A stretch of DNA of 64,000 bases from Zafaria cholistanensis. GTDB taxonomy: Bacteria > Actinomycetota > Actinomycetes > Actinomycetales > Micrococcaceae. Where the stretch lies: the NCBI RefSeq assembly GCF_008580665.1, contig NZ_BKDJ01000014.1:1-64000 (forward strand), in the 5' to 3' direction. The notes below the pieces were generated by a model. It did no database searches, was not told where the DNA came from, and saw only the letters and a program-made list of their open reading frames with translations. This document shows, one piece after another, positions 39,111-48,998 of the stretch (within the stretch, counting starts at the first letter, position 1; the number at the start of each line of letters is the position of its first letter). The translations under genes and the position numbers were made by a program.

Positions 39111-39206
39111 CCTCCTGGCCCTGCCGGTTGGCTTTTGGTGTCTATTGGGCATCCCGATCCCCGCGCCCCCCGCTGGCTGCGGAACGGCGATGTCCTTTCC
39201 TCAACC

Positions 39207-39248
39207 GGACCGCTTCGGCCGGACCGCTTCGGCCGGACCGCTTCGGCC
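39207..39248. repeat. 14-bp tandem repeat, three exact copies
   Basis: Unit GGACCGCTTCGGCC three times, followed by GGCC. It lies in the gap between the His-loop membrane gene and the PepSY gene. The unit itself is partly palindromic. Confidence 0.95.
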
Positions 39249-39319
39249 GGCCAGCCTCCACCTGCGGGGGTCCGTGCGGCGCTTTCGTTTCCACCCCCCG
39301 TAAACGGACGAAAGACCCC

Positions 39320-40858
39320 ATGACTTCCAATACCTCAGCGCGCCCGGAAACCGGGCGTGCGGCAACACCGCCTCCCGCCACCCCCGCCCCTGCCACCCCG
39401 GCCCCCGCCCCCGCCACCCCGGCCTCCGCGCTCGCCGGCCCGGCCTCCGGAACCGCTCCCTGGCTGGTGGCCCTCCTGCGCCGGCTGCACTTCTACGCGG
39501 GCATCCTCGTCGGCCCCTTCCTGCTGGCCGCCGCCGTCACCGGCGGCCTCTATGCCGCCGCGCCACAAATCGAGAATCTGGCCTACGCCACCGAACTGAC
39601 CGGTTCGCCCGGGACGCCGCTGCCGCTGGAACGGCAGATCCAGGCGGCCCAGGACTTCCGCGGCTCCACGGCGGTGCCTTCCGCCGTCCGGCCCGGCACC
39701 GACGGCGGCACCACCCGCGTGATGTTTGCCGACAATTCCCTGGGCGAATCTGAATCCCTGGCCGTTTTCGTGGACCCTGCGACCGCGAAGGTCACGGGCG
39801 AACTGACCGCCTATGGCACCAGCGGCTCCCTGCCGCTGCGCGCCTGGATCGACCAGATGCACCGCAGCCTGAACCTGGGCGATGCCGGACGGCTCTACAG
39901 TGAGCTCGCAGCCTCCTGGCTGTGGGTCGTCACGCTCGGTGGGGTGGCCCTGTGGGTGGCCCAACGCGGCAGGTCCCCGCGCCCCCTCACTCCACGCACC
40001 GGCACTCCACGCACCGTCACTCCACGCACCGGCAGCCGGGCACGCCTGCTGGGCTTGCACAAGGCCCTGGGCCTGGCACTGGCCGCCGGATTCGTGGGGC
40101 TTGCCGCCACCGGCCTGACCTGGTCGAAGCACGCCGGCGACAACGTGTCCCAGCTGCGCGCCGCGTTGGGGTGGGATACGCCTTCACTCTCCCGCGAGCT
40201 CGCGGTGGAGGCAGTCCCGGTGCCCGCGTCTCCAGCCCATGCGGGTCATCAGGGCCACGGCGGGCACGCGATGGCGGACCCGGCCTCCGCCGTCCCGAAC
40301 AGCGGGTTCGACGCCGCACTGGCCGCGGCGCGCGGGGCCGGCATTGACGCCGCCAAGGTGGAGATCAAGCCTGGCGCGGCGGGCGGGCAGGCCTGGTCCG
40401 TTGCCGAGATCGACCGTTCCTGGCCCACGCAGGTCGACGCCGTGTCCCTGGACCCCCGGGACATGGCCGTCGTGGACAGCGTCGACTTCAAGGACTTCTC
40501 CGTGCCCGCCAAGCTGTCCCGGTGGGGCATCGACGCCCACATGGGGACGCTCTTCGGCGTGGCGAACCAGGTGGTCCTGCTGGCGCTCGCCTCCGGGCTG
40601 GCCTGCATGGTGGTGTGGGGCTACATGATGTGGTGGAAGCGGCGCCCGCGGGCTGCCATCGGGCTGCGCTTCGGCCCGTTGCCGCCACGGGGAGCCCTGC
40701 GCCGGAGTCCGTGGTGGACGGTGCCGGCGGTTGCCGCCGCCGCGGTGACCGCCGGTGTCTTTGTCCCGCTGCTGGGAATTTCGCTTGCGGGTTTCCTGCT
40801 GGTGGATCTTCTCCGGGCGGCCGTTTCCCGGCGCCGGGAGACGGGTTGTGCCGGGTAG
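39320..40858 (+). CDS. PepSY-associated TM helix protein
   Basis: 512 aa. The start is the ATG of MTSNTSARPETG. The Ala/Pro/Thr repeat-rich N-terminus is followed by TM1 (HFYAGILVGPFLLAAAVTGGLY), a PepSY region, TM2, a second PepSY region with the QMHRSL motif, TM3 and TM4. HAGHQGHGGHAM is a His-rich extracytoplasmic loop. A PRTGTPRTVTPRTGS run reflects a 15-bp tandem repeat in the DNA. The family includes iron/siderophore-uptake-linked reductase-like proteins. The His loop supports a metal role. Confidence 0.9.
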   Translation: MTSNTSARPETGRAATPPPATPAPATPAPAPATPASALAGPASGTAPWLVALLRRLHFYAGILVGPFLLAAAVTGGLYAAAPQIENLAYATELTGSPGTPLPLERQIQAAQDFRGSTAVPSAVRPGTDGGTTRVMFADNSLGESESLAVFVDPATAKVTGELTAYGTSGSLPLRAWIDQMHRSLNLGDAGRLYSELAASWLWVVTLGGVALWVAQRGRSPRPLTPRTGTPRTVTPRTGSRARLLGLHKALGLALAAGFVGLAATGLTWSKHAGDNVSQLRAALGWDTPSLSRELAVEAVPVPASPAHAGHQGHGGHAMADPASAVPNSGFDAALAAARGAGIDAAKVEIKPGAAGGQAWSVAEIDRSWPTQVDAVSLDPRDMAVVDSVDFKDFSVPAKLSRWGIDAHMGTLFGVANQVVLLALASGLACMVVWGYMMWWKRRPRAAIGLRFGPLPPRGALRRSPWWTVPAVAAAAVTAGVFVPLLGISLAGFLLVDLLRAAVSRRRETGCAG

Positions 40859-40889
40859 CTGATTAAGCGGCGGGCCGTCCGGAACCATT

Positions 40890-40936
40890 GTGCAGGAGCT
40901 GCTGGAATGGCCGGTCCATTCCAGCAGCTCCTGCAC
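40890..40936. terminator. Perfect 21-bp inverted repeat between convergent genes
   Basis: Arms 40890-40910 (starting GTGCAGGAGCTGCTGG) and 40916-40936, all 21 positions complementary, around CCGGT. The right arm ends at the first base of the MFS stop codon. It lies 31 bp past the PepSY gene stop. No U tract is present. Either a bidirectional terminator or a dispersed palindromic repeat. Confidence 0.75.
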
Positions 40937-42252
40937 TACCGTTGGGCCGGCTCCGGGAGCCGTGAAGCCCTGTCGGCGAGCGCTCCGGCCAGGACGCACA
41001 GCCCGGCCAGCGCCAGCAGTCCGGCGACGGCCGGGACCGCGCCGAAGGCCCGCTGCAGCGGCGGCAGGTAGTAGGGGTACAGGGCCGGCAGCACGATCGA
41101 AAGGCTGTAGGCCAACCCGTACCCGGTGGAGCGTGCCCCGGCGGGGAAGCGCTCGGTCAGGTAGGCGCCGATGGGGCCGTAGGCCGAAACGGTGACCACC
41201 TGCAGCAGGCCCACCAGCAGGATCACCGCCGCCAGGGGGCCGGCGGAGAAGACACCCAGGTAGGTGGCCGGGGCCAGGAGGGCCGCGGCGGCGCCGAACC
41301 AGAGAAAGAAGCGCCGTCGTCCGGTGCCGGTGGAGAGGTGCCCGGTGGCCACCATCGCCAGGGCCGAGGCCACGGTGGCGCAGAACATGGTCAGGGAGAC
41401 GGCCCTGTCGTCGAGGCCTGCCGTGGCCTTGAGCTGTCCGGCCAGCACAACCACGCCCATGTTGGTGAACAGCCACAGGCCGGTCATCAGGACGAACAGC
41501 TGGGCCAGCGCCCGCCCGCCGCGCCCGGTGAAGGCCTGGCGCAGGGGCTGCGGTGTTCCCGGTTTCCGTTCGGGCAGGGGGTAGTCCCGGACCTGGCGGC
41601 GGTAGTAGAGGTACAGGGCGAAGGTCATGGCCGCCCCAAGCAGGAACGGGATGCGCCAGGCCCAGTGGGCATAGGCGTCCGGGCCCAGGGTGGACAGCAG
41701 CACAAGGACCAGCGCCGCGATGGAGGCGTTGGCCCACGGGGACATGCTCATGATCTGCCCGCTGACCAGTCCCCGGCGGCTTCCGGGCGCCCATTCCATG
41801 GCCAGCGGCACGGCGGCGGTGTAGCCGCCGCCGATGAACGCGCCGCCGAGGAAGCGCAGCACGATGATGGCGAGCAGGGTGGCGTGGCCGAACCCGGCAG
41901 GCACTGCCCCGATCAGCAGGGTCACCACCGCCACGCCGGCGATGCTGATGCGGGTGGTTCGGGTGCGCCCGCTCCTGTCGGCCAGCGGCCCGAAGACCGC
42001 GGCGCCGACCGGGCGCCCGAGCAGGGTGGCGATGAAGATGAACCCGGCCGCGGCCGCGGCGTTCCCCGTGCCGTACAACTGGGCGGCGGCAGGGGCGAGG
42101 GCGATCACGGGAAGGAAGATGTCGAACTGGTCGACGTAGTTGCCCAGGACAGCCCCGCGGATGGCGGGATGGCTGCGGCCTGCAGCCTGAGCGGGGACCG
42201 GCGTGCCGGCAGCGGCCGCCAGGGGGGCTTCGGGAAAGGGGGTTGTTGCCAT
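40936..42252 (-). CDS. MFS transporter of the metabolite:H+ symporter type
   Basis: 438 aa. The start is the ATG of MATTPFPEAPL. Twelve membrane segments. MFS signature loops are GRPVGAAVFGPLADRSGRTRT (loop 2-3, read in parts) and a second one near YYRRQVRDYPLPE. The N-terminal part with VDQFDIFLP is MHS-like. The gene lies 92 bp downstream of thiC with no terminator between, so it probably shares the TPP riboswitch. Import of a thiamine precursor or related compound is inference from that. Confidence 0.88.
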   Translation of the reverse strand: MATTPFPEAPLAAAAGTPVPAQAAGRSHPAIRGAVLGNYVDQFDIFLPVIALAPAAAQLYGTGNAAAAAGFIFIATLLGRPVGAAVFGPLADRSGRTRTTRISIAGVAVVTLLIGAVPAGFGHATLLAIIVLRFLGGAFIGGGYTAAVPLAMEWAPGSRRGLVSGQIMSMSPWANASIAALVLVLLSTLGPDAYAHWAWRIPFLLGAAMTFALYLYYRRQVRDYPLPERKPGTPQPLRQAFTGRGGRALAQLFVLMTGLWLFTNMGVVVLAGQLKATAGLDDRAVSLTMFCATVASALAMVATGHLSTGTGRRRFFLWFGAAAALLAPATYLGVFSAGPLAAVILLVGLLQVVTVSAYGPIGAYLTERFPAGARSTGYGLAYSLSIVLPALYPYYLPPLQRAFGAVPAVAGLLALAGLCVLAGALADRASRLPEPAQR

Positions 42253-42344
42253 GGTGGTGGATGTCCTTCGGGTGCGGACATGCCGGGGGCCGGGAGCACG
42301 CGGAAACGCTTCCGTTGCCCCCGGCCAGGTCCGGGAGTGGCGGG

Positions 42345-44100
<1,756 letters not shown>

Positions 44101-44168
44101 CAGCGCTGGAGCGTAGCACACGTCATCTGCCGCCTTCCAACCCTGTCTGCGGTCTGACGTTGGGTGCG

Positions 44169-45560
44169 TCAGGGCTGCTTCCCGAGTTCCTCCCAGAGAA
44201 AGGCCAACGTCGCGCAGCCGGAAAGCAACATGTCGATGGACAGGCTTTCGTCGCTGTCATGCCAGTTGTCCTCAACCAGCCCTGTCCCGAAGAAAACCAC
44301 CGGAACGCCCAGGGCCTTGGACAGCAGGTCCGCGGGCCCGCCGCCCGCGTTGCCCATCCGGCCGGCCTCCGCCACCCCGAACCCCCTGGCCATGGACCGC
44401 GCCAGAGCGTCGAGGAAGGGCGTCTCCGGGGTGCGGTAGAACTCTTGGGCGGTCTCGCTGGATACCGACAGGCTGTGGCTGTAGCCTTCCCCGATGTTCC
44501 CCTCGACCCAGCGACGCAGCTGTGCGGCAACAGTCTCCACCTTTTGGCCGGCGGCGGTGCGGATGCTGAGGTCGGCCGACGCCATGGAGGGGACGGCGGC
44601 CCGGGCAACACCTACCGGGTCCCCCGCCGCCAGCGCGATGACCTCGACGGCGGGACGCTCCCACAGGCGTTCGAAGACGCTGTAGCCTTCCTCGCCCCCG
44701 ATGCTGCGCGTGTGGGAGCGCTTCAACCAGTCTTCCCTGTCGAAAGGGAGCGCCGCGAGTTCGGCCCGCCGGCGCTCGGAAACCGGCTCGACGTCGTCGT
44801 AGAACCCGGGGAGCGCGATCCTGCCGGCGTCGTCGTGGAGTCCCGCCAACAATCTCGCCAATTCGAACACGGGGTTGGGGGCGGTCCCCGATACGGCACC
44901 GCTGTGGATGTCAGTCAGCGGCCCGTACACCTCGATGCGCGCCCCCAACATCCCGCGGACACTGGTGCAGACGGCGGGATGGTCGGCACGCCACAGCAGC
45001 GTGTCGGAGAAGATCACCGCATCCGCGTCCAGCCGCGACCGGTTCTCCTCCAGCAGCGCTGCCAGCCCGGGGGAACCGGCTTCTTCCTCGCCTTCGATAA
45101 GGACCTTGATGTTCACTGCCGGCGCCGCCCGTCCTGAAGCGTGCAGGTGGGCCCGGAGTCCCCAGAGGTGGGCCAGGACCTGCCCCTTCGCGTCGGAGCT
45201 TCCCCTGCCGTAGAACCGTCCGTCGCGCCCCACTGGATCGAACGGAGCCGTTTGGTCCCAGTTCCCCTCCTTGACCGCGCGCACGTCATGGTGGCTGTAG
45301 ACCAGGACCGTCGGGGCTCCGGGGGCGGCGCACCATTCCGCATACACGGCCGGGGCCTCCGTCCCGTCCCAGATTTCGGTGCTCGGGAAGCCGAAGTTGC
45401 GCAGTTCGCCGGCGAGCCAGTTGGCTGACCGCAGCAAGTGGTGCTTATGCTCGGGGACCTCGGCTACCGAAGGTATACGCACCCACTCGGCGAGCCGGGC
45501 AAGGATGTCGGCGGTATGGCTGTCCAGGTAGGCCCGGACGGCGTCGTCTCCCTGCATCAT
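44169..45560 (-). CDS. M20-family metallopeptidase (dipeptidase type)
   Basis: 463 aa. The zinc-site motifs of the M20 family are visible: YSHHDVRAV (first His/Asp), YGRGSSDAKGQ (bridging Asp), EGEEEAGSP (catalytic and metal Glu), and a late NAGGGPAD and HDSDE. The lid domain is in the middle (ARIEVYGPLTDIHSGAVSG). Such enzymes hydrolyse dipeptides or acylated amino acids in the cytoplasm. Substrate unknown. It points away from thiC's promoter region. Confidence 0.93.
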   Translation of the reverse strand: MMQGDDAVRAYLDSHTADILARLAEWVRIPSVAEVPEHKHHLLRSANWLAGELRNFGFPSTEIWDGTEAPAVYAEWCAAPGAPTVLVYSHHDVRAVKEGNWDQTAPFDPVGRDGRFYGRGSSDAKGQVLAHLWGLRAHLHASGRAAPAVNIKVLIEGEEEAGSPGLAALLEENRSRLDADAVIFSDTLLWRADHPAVCTSVRGMLGARIEVYGPLTDIHSGAVSGTAPNPVFELARLLAGLHDDAGRIALPGFYDDVEPVSERRRAELAALPFDREDWLKRSHTRSIGGEEGYSVFERLWERPAVEVIALAAGDPVGVARAAVPSMASADLSIRTAAGQKVETVAAQLRRWVEGNIGEGYSHSLSVSSETAQEFYRTPETPFLDALARSMARGFGVAEAGRMGNAGGGPADLLSKALGVPVVFFGTGLVEDNWHDSDESLSIDMLLSGCATLAFLWEELGKQP

Positions 45561-46279
45561 TTAGTTCTCCTGCCTGGCCGGGCGTTCATCCGGGACTCCT
45601 GCGGCCGGAGGCGTCGAAGCGCCCCCTCGCCCAAAAGCACGCTCCCCCGCCAACAGGTACCGCCCAAGGTGGTCCTCTTCGCGATGGATGCGGGATCCGC
45701 GTCAAGTCCTACCGCCAAAGGTAGGCCGCGGGCGCCGCGGCCGCCATGGCTGGGCGGCCACGAAAAGGAACCGGCCCGCCCGGCGGCCCCGGCCACGGAA
45801 GAACGGCGGTTGTTTCTTCCCCCAAGAGGCGTCCGGCCCGACTCCCCAGGCAGGCGCGGTGCGTCTCGGAGGCATGGAGCCGCCGGGATGGGTTTCGGTT
45901 CATGCCTGACCCCACGATGCGCTGCCACGCCCCGTTCACGCCCGGGTCCGGGTCGCGGGGACATCCCCGGGCGCAGTCCGGGTCCGCACAAGACGCCGAA
46001 GACGGACGGCTCCGTGTTCCCTGCCCTGCCCTGCCAGGCAGCAGGCCCTGCATCCCGCCTCATTTTTGGGGGGCATCGTCTGGAACGCCTCCAGCGCATC
46101 CCCGCGGAAAGGACCTCCCGGAACGGTTGGTGGAACCGGGACGCCGGACCGGGACCTTTGACCCGCAGGTCCGCCCGGGCGGTAGTTGGGTACCGGTCCT
46201 TGGCCGGTCCGTGCCCGACGCATGCCCCGCGCTGCCCAGGACCCCGGCACACAGGAGAAAGGGCCCCCACGCACGGCCT
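45561..46279. other. Stretch without a recognisable gene
   Basis: About 0.7 kb between the M20 peptidase and the small AT-richer frame. Long open frames exist on both strands, but they are Pro/Arg/Gly-rich with no recognisable family, typical of GC-rich non-coding DNA. I see no RNA gene or repeat here. Confidence 0.5.
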
Positions 46280-46423
46280 CTAGGACAGACGCCGGAAATG
46301 CCCCGGCCCGACCTTTACATGGATCGGCAACGCCATCTGGATAGGGATAATGCCAACGGGATCATCGAGCAGATCATTGATCGAGGTCTGCCCCTCCAGC
46401 TCGCCAGCCTTATCTGCATCCAT
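46280..46423 (-). pseudogene. Short frame of atypical composition, possible gene remnant
   Basis: 47-codon frame starting MDADKAGELEGQTSINDLLD and containing DPVGIIPIQMALPIHVKV. Its amino-acid make-up is protein-like and its codons are lower in GC than its neighbours. There is no clear ribosome site, and the last residues (GPGHFRRLS) look random. It may be the remnant of a transferred gene; I do not recognise the family. Confidence 0.3.
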
Positions 46424-46698
46424 AAACCGACTATAGGCAGGGCTCAGCGTTCAGGACCTCCAGACACGACTGCACAGATCTGATTCTGGAGCGCCTGATT
46501 CCGAAGCGCCACCATGGCTCTCAAGGCAGGTCGGCCGAATCCGAACGGGCCCACGGCGGTCCCGCATTCCAAGGATGGCGAGGCACATATGTCAAGACAA
46601 TGCGCCTGTGCCAGGTACTGGCGTGCCGGCCGTTGTGAATTGGGGAGGGTGAGCGGCGGCGTTTCTGCGGCCGGGCCAAAGAGGTGTGTTCGGGCGGG

Positions 46699-47712
46699 CT
46701 ACCTGCGGGGGGCGCCGCTTGAGGCCCGGGGGATGAGGGTGGGCAGAGCGCGGGTGAGGCGTTCGCTGTTTTCGGGTTCCAGCAGCATTCGCAGGGCCGA
46801 GTCGGCGACTTGGTCGAAGGGGACCCGCACCGAGGTCAGCGGCACGGGCAGCAGCGAGGCGAGGGGGATGTCGTTGTAGCCGACCAGGGCCAGGTCCGGA
46901 CCGATGGCCAGTCTGGCCCTCTGGGCTGCGGCGATGATACCGAGGGCGAGGTTGTCGTTGGCGGCGAAGACGGCGGTGGGCCGGTCGGCGGTCCCGAGGA
47001 GCTCATTGCCGGCTTCGGCGCCGTGTTCGATCCGGTATCCGCGCCCGATGACGCGGTGGGCGGGCAGTTCGAGGCCGGCTTCGGCCAGAGCGCGGCGGGC
47101 ACCGGCCAGCCGGTCCCGGGCGGTGGACGCGAAATCGGGGCCGGTGACTACGGCGATGTCGCGGTGCCCGAGGTCGATGAGGTGTCGGACAGCGAGGTAG
47201 CCGCCGGTTTCATCGTCGCCGAGAGCCGAGGGGCTGGTTCCGTCGGTGCGCAGTACGAGCGCGTGGGGCACATCCCGCTCGCGCAGCGAGGCCGGGAGGG
47301 TGTCGTCGAGGCGGGCGGAGGCGAGGATCAGGCCGTCCACGTTGCGGTCCAGCAGAGTCTCGGCGGCCTTGCGCTCATCGTTCGGGTCATCGCCGCCGGT
47401 GGCGACCACCGCGAAATGTCCGCGGGCGCGGGCCGCGCGCTCCAGGGCTTCGAACATCAAGGCCATGACCGTGTCGCTCAGCCGGGGCACCAGGACCCCG
47501 ATGGTGCCGGTGGACCCCTTGCGCAGTCCTGCAGCGGAGAGGTTGCGGCGGTAGCCCAGTTCCTCTGCGGTCCGCTTGACCCGGGCGGCAGTCGCGGACT
47601 TCGTGGGCGTGCTGCGCGGATCCAGGACACGGCTGACCGTGGAGATGCTGACTCCGCTCGCCTCGGCCACGTCGCGCAGCGTCACCGTGCGCCGCGCCTC
47701 TGTCGTCTCCAT
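46699..47712 (-). CDS. LacI-family transcriptional regulator
   Basis: 337 aa. The start is the ATG of METTEARRTVTLRDVAEA with AGGGGAA upstream. The N-terminal helix-turn-helix (VTLRDVAEASGVSISTVSRVL, read in parts) and hinge are followed by a periplasmic-binding-protein-like effector domain (GTIGVLVPRLSDTV, DGLILASARLDD, TAVFAANDNLALG). It is divergent from the DapA-like and Nramp-like genes and probably controls both through the AACGTT operators between them. The inducer is probably a sugar or sugar acid. Confidence 0.93.
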   Translation of the reverse strand: METTEARRTVTLRDVAEASGVSISTVSRVLDPRSTPTKSATAARVKRTAEELGYRRNLSAAGLRKGSTGTIGVLVPRLSDTVMALMFEALERAARARGHFAVVATGGDDPNDERKAAETLLDRNVDGLILASARLDDTLPASLRERDVPHALVLRTDGTSPSALGDDETGGYLAVRHLIDLGHRDIAVVTGPDFASTARDRLAGARRALAEAGLELPAHRVIGRGYRIEHGAEAGNELLGTADRPTAVFAANDNLALGIIAAAQRARLAIGPDLALVGYNDIPLASLLPVPLTSVRVPFDQVADSALRMLLEPENSERLTRALPTLIPRASSGAPRR

Positions 47713-47795
47713 GGTTCCCCTGTCTTTCCGGTGTCTCATGACCAGTCTAGGCGGGGCCCGAACGGGCGCCGCGTGGCCCACGCCACAATTGCCTA

Positions 47796-47824
47796 TTGAC
47801 AGTGTGCTGCAGCTCACGCAGAAT
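47796..47824 (+). promoter_or_regulatory. Promoter of the DapA-like/Nramp-like operon
   Basis: TTGACA (47796-47801), 17 bp, CAGAAT (47819-47824); predicted transcription start near 47831, inside the operator cluster. Confidence 0.75.
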
Positions 47825-47828
47825 TGAA

Positions 47829-47857
47829 AACGTTCCCGAGAACGTTTGCAGAACGTT
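47829..47857. promoter_or_regulatory. LacI-type operator cluster (three AACGTT half-sites)
   Basis: AACGTT at 47829-47834, 47841-47846 and 47852-47857. The first pair, AACGTTCCCGAGAACGTT, is a LacI-style palindrome just at the predicted transcription start. It would let the divergent LacI protein block the operon. Confidence 0.8.
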
Positions 47858-47889
47858 TGAAAGACCCCGAACAAGGAAGAAGAAGGATC

Positions 47890-48825
47890 ATGACACTCGA
47901 CCTCCGAGGCCTCAGCCCCGCACCTGTCACCCCATTCACCGAAGACGGCGCTGTCGACTTCGACGCGATCCAGCGTCTGGGTTCGTGGCTCGGATCGATT
48001 GACGGCGTGAAGAGCCTCGTCGTCCTGGGGCACGCCGGCGAGGGCACGTTCCTTACCGAAGAGGAGCAGCTGGACGTCATCCGCGCGTTCGTGGCATCCA
48101 CTGACGGCCGCGTGCCGGTCGTGGCCGGCATTACGAAGGAGGGCAACAAGACCGCGGCGCTCGAGGCCAGGAAGGCCGTCGAAGCCGGCGCGTCAGCCGG
48201 TCTCGTCTACCCCTCGCACGGGTGGCTGCGCTTCGGTTACCAGAAGGGCGCGCCCCAGTCGCGCTACCGGGAGATCTACGAAGAGTCCGGTCTGCCGCTG
48301 ATCCTGTTCCAGTACCCCGACAACACCAAGGCAACGTACGACCTGGAAACCCAGCTGGAGATTGCGGGCCAGGAAGGCGTCTTCGCCACGAAGAACGGGG
48401 TCCGGAACATGCGCCGGTGGTACACCGAGATCCCCGCGCTGCGCGCTGCGCACCCCGAACTGCAGGTGCTGTCCTGCCATGACGAGTACCTCCTGCCGAC
48501 GATGTTCGACGTCGACGGTCTGCTGGTCGGCTACGGCAACATCGCCCCCGAACTGCTCGTCGAACTGATCGAAGCCGGCAAGGCCCAGGACTACCCGCGT
48601 GCCCACGCCATTCATGAGCGGCTGCTCCCGGTGACCAAGAACGTTTACCACCGCGGGTCCCACATGGAGGGCACCGTCGCCTTGAAGTGGGGCCTTGTGA
48701 ACCGCGGCATTCTGGACCACGCCACAGTGCGCACCCCGCTCCTGCCCCTGCCCGAGGGCGCCGATACCGAGATTGCGGAAGCCTTCGCCGCCGCAAACAT
48801 CGGCAAGGTCACCGTCAACGCCTGA
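47890..48825 (+). CDS. Dihydrodipicolinate synthase/N-acetylneuraminate lyase family aldolase
   Basis: 311 aa. ATG after GAAGGATC. The TIM-barrel class I aldolase family shows LGHAGEGTFLTEEE (the GTTGE-like motif is changed to GHAGEG), Tyr142 in LFQYPDNT and Schiff-base Lys168 in FATKNGVRN. True DapA acts in lysine synthesis. The altered GTTGE motif, the LacI control and the linked transporter point instead to a catabolic aldolase for a sugar acid or a keto acid. Confidence 0.9.
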   Translation: MTLDLRGLSPAPVTPFTEDGAVDFDAIQRLGSWLGSIDGVKSLVVLGHAGEGTFLTEEEQLDVIRAFVASTDGRVPVVAGITKEGNKTAALEARKAVEAGASAGLVYPSHGWLRFGYQKGAPQSRYREIYEESGLPLILFQYPDNTKATYDLETQLEIAGQEGVFATKNGVRNMRRWYTEIPALRAAHPELQVLSCHDEYLLPTMFDVDGLLVGYGNIAPELLVELIEAGKAQDYPRAHAIHERLLPVTKNVYHRGSHMEGTVALKWGLVNRGILDHATVRTPLLPLPEGADTEIAEAFAAANIGKVTVNA

Positions 48826-48837
48826 GCGCACCACTGA

Positions 48838-48882
48838 CACAGAGGGTGGCGGGGGCCCACACGGAACCCGCCACCCTCTGTG
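48838..48882. terminator. Hairpin between the aldolase gene and the transporter gene
   Basis: Perfect 16-bp stem CACAGAGGGTGGCGGG/CCCGCCACCCTCTGTG around a 13-nt loop, 12 bp after the aldolase stop. It may reduce, rather than abolish, expression of the next gene. Confidence 0.75.
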
Positions 48883-48998
48883 GCACCCACCGGCCCCGCG
48901 GGCCGACCATGGAACCCAAGCACACGACCTGCATTCTTCACCCCCGGTCATCGACGACCCCGCGGCAACGGAGCCGCCGCCTTGAAGGAGGTCTCGCC

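Noticed and set aside
40184-41794. Long minus-strand open frame across the PepSY and MFS genes
   Set aside because: It is the shadow of two well-supported genes in other frames and passes through the 21-bp inverted repeat.
45746-46483. Long plus-strand open frame in the M20-LacI gap
   Set aside because: Pro/Arg/Gly-rich, no family, no codon bias or ribosome site; typical of open frames in GC-rich DNA.
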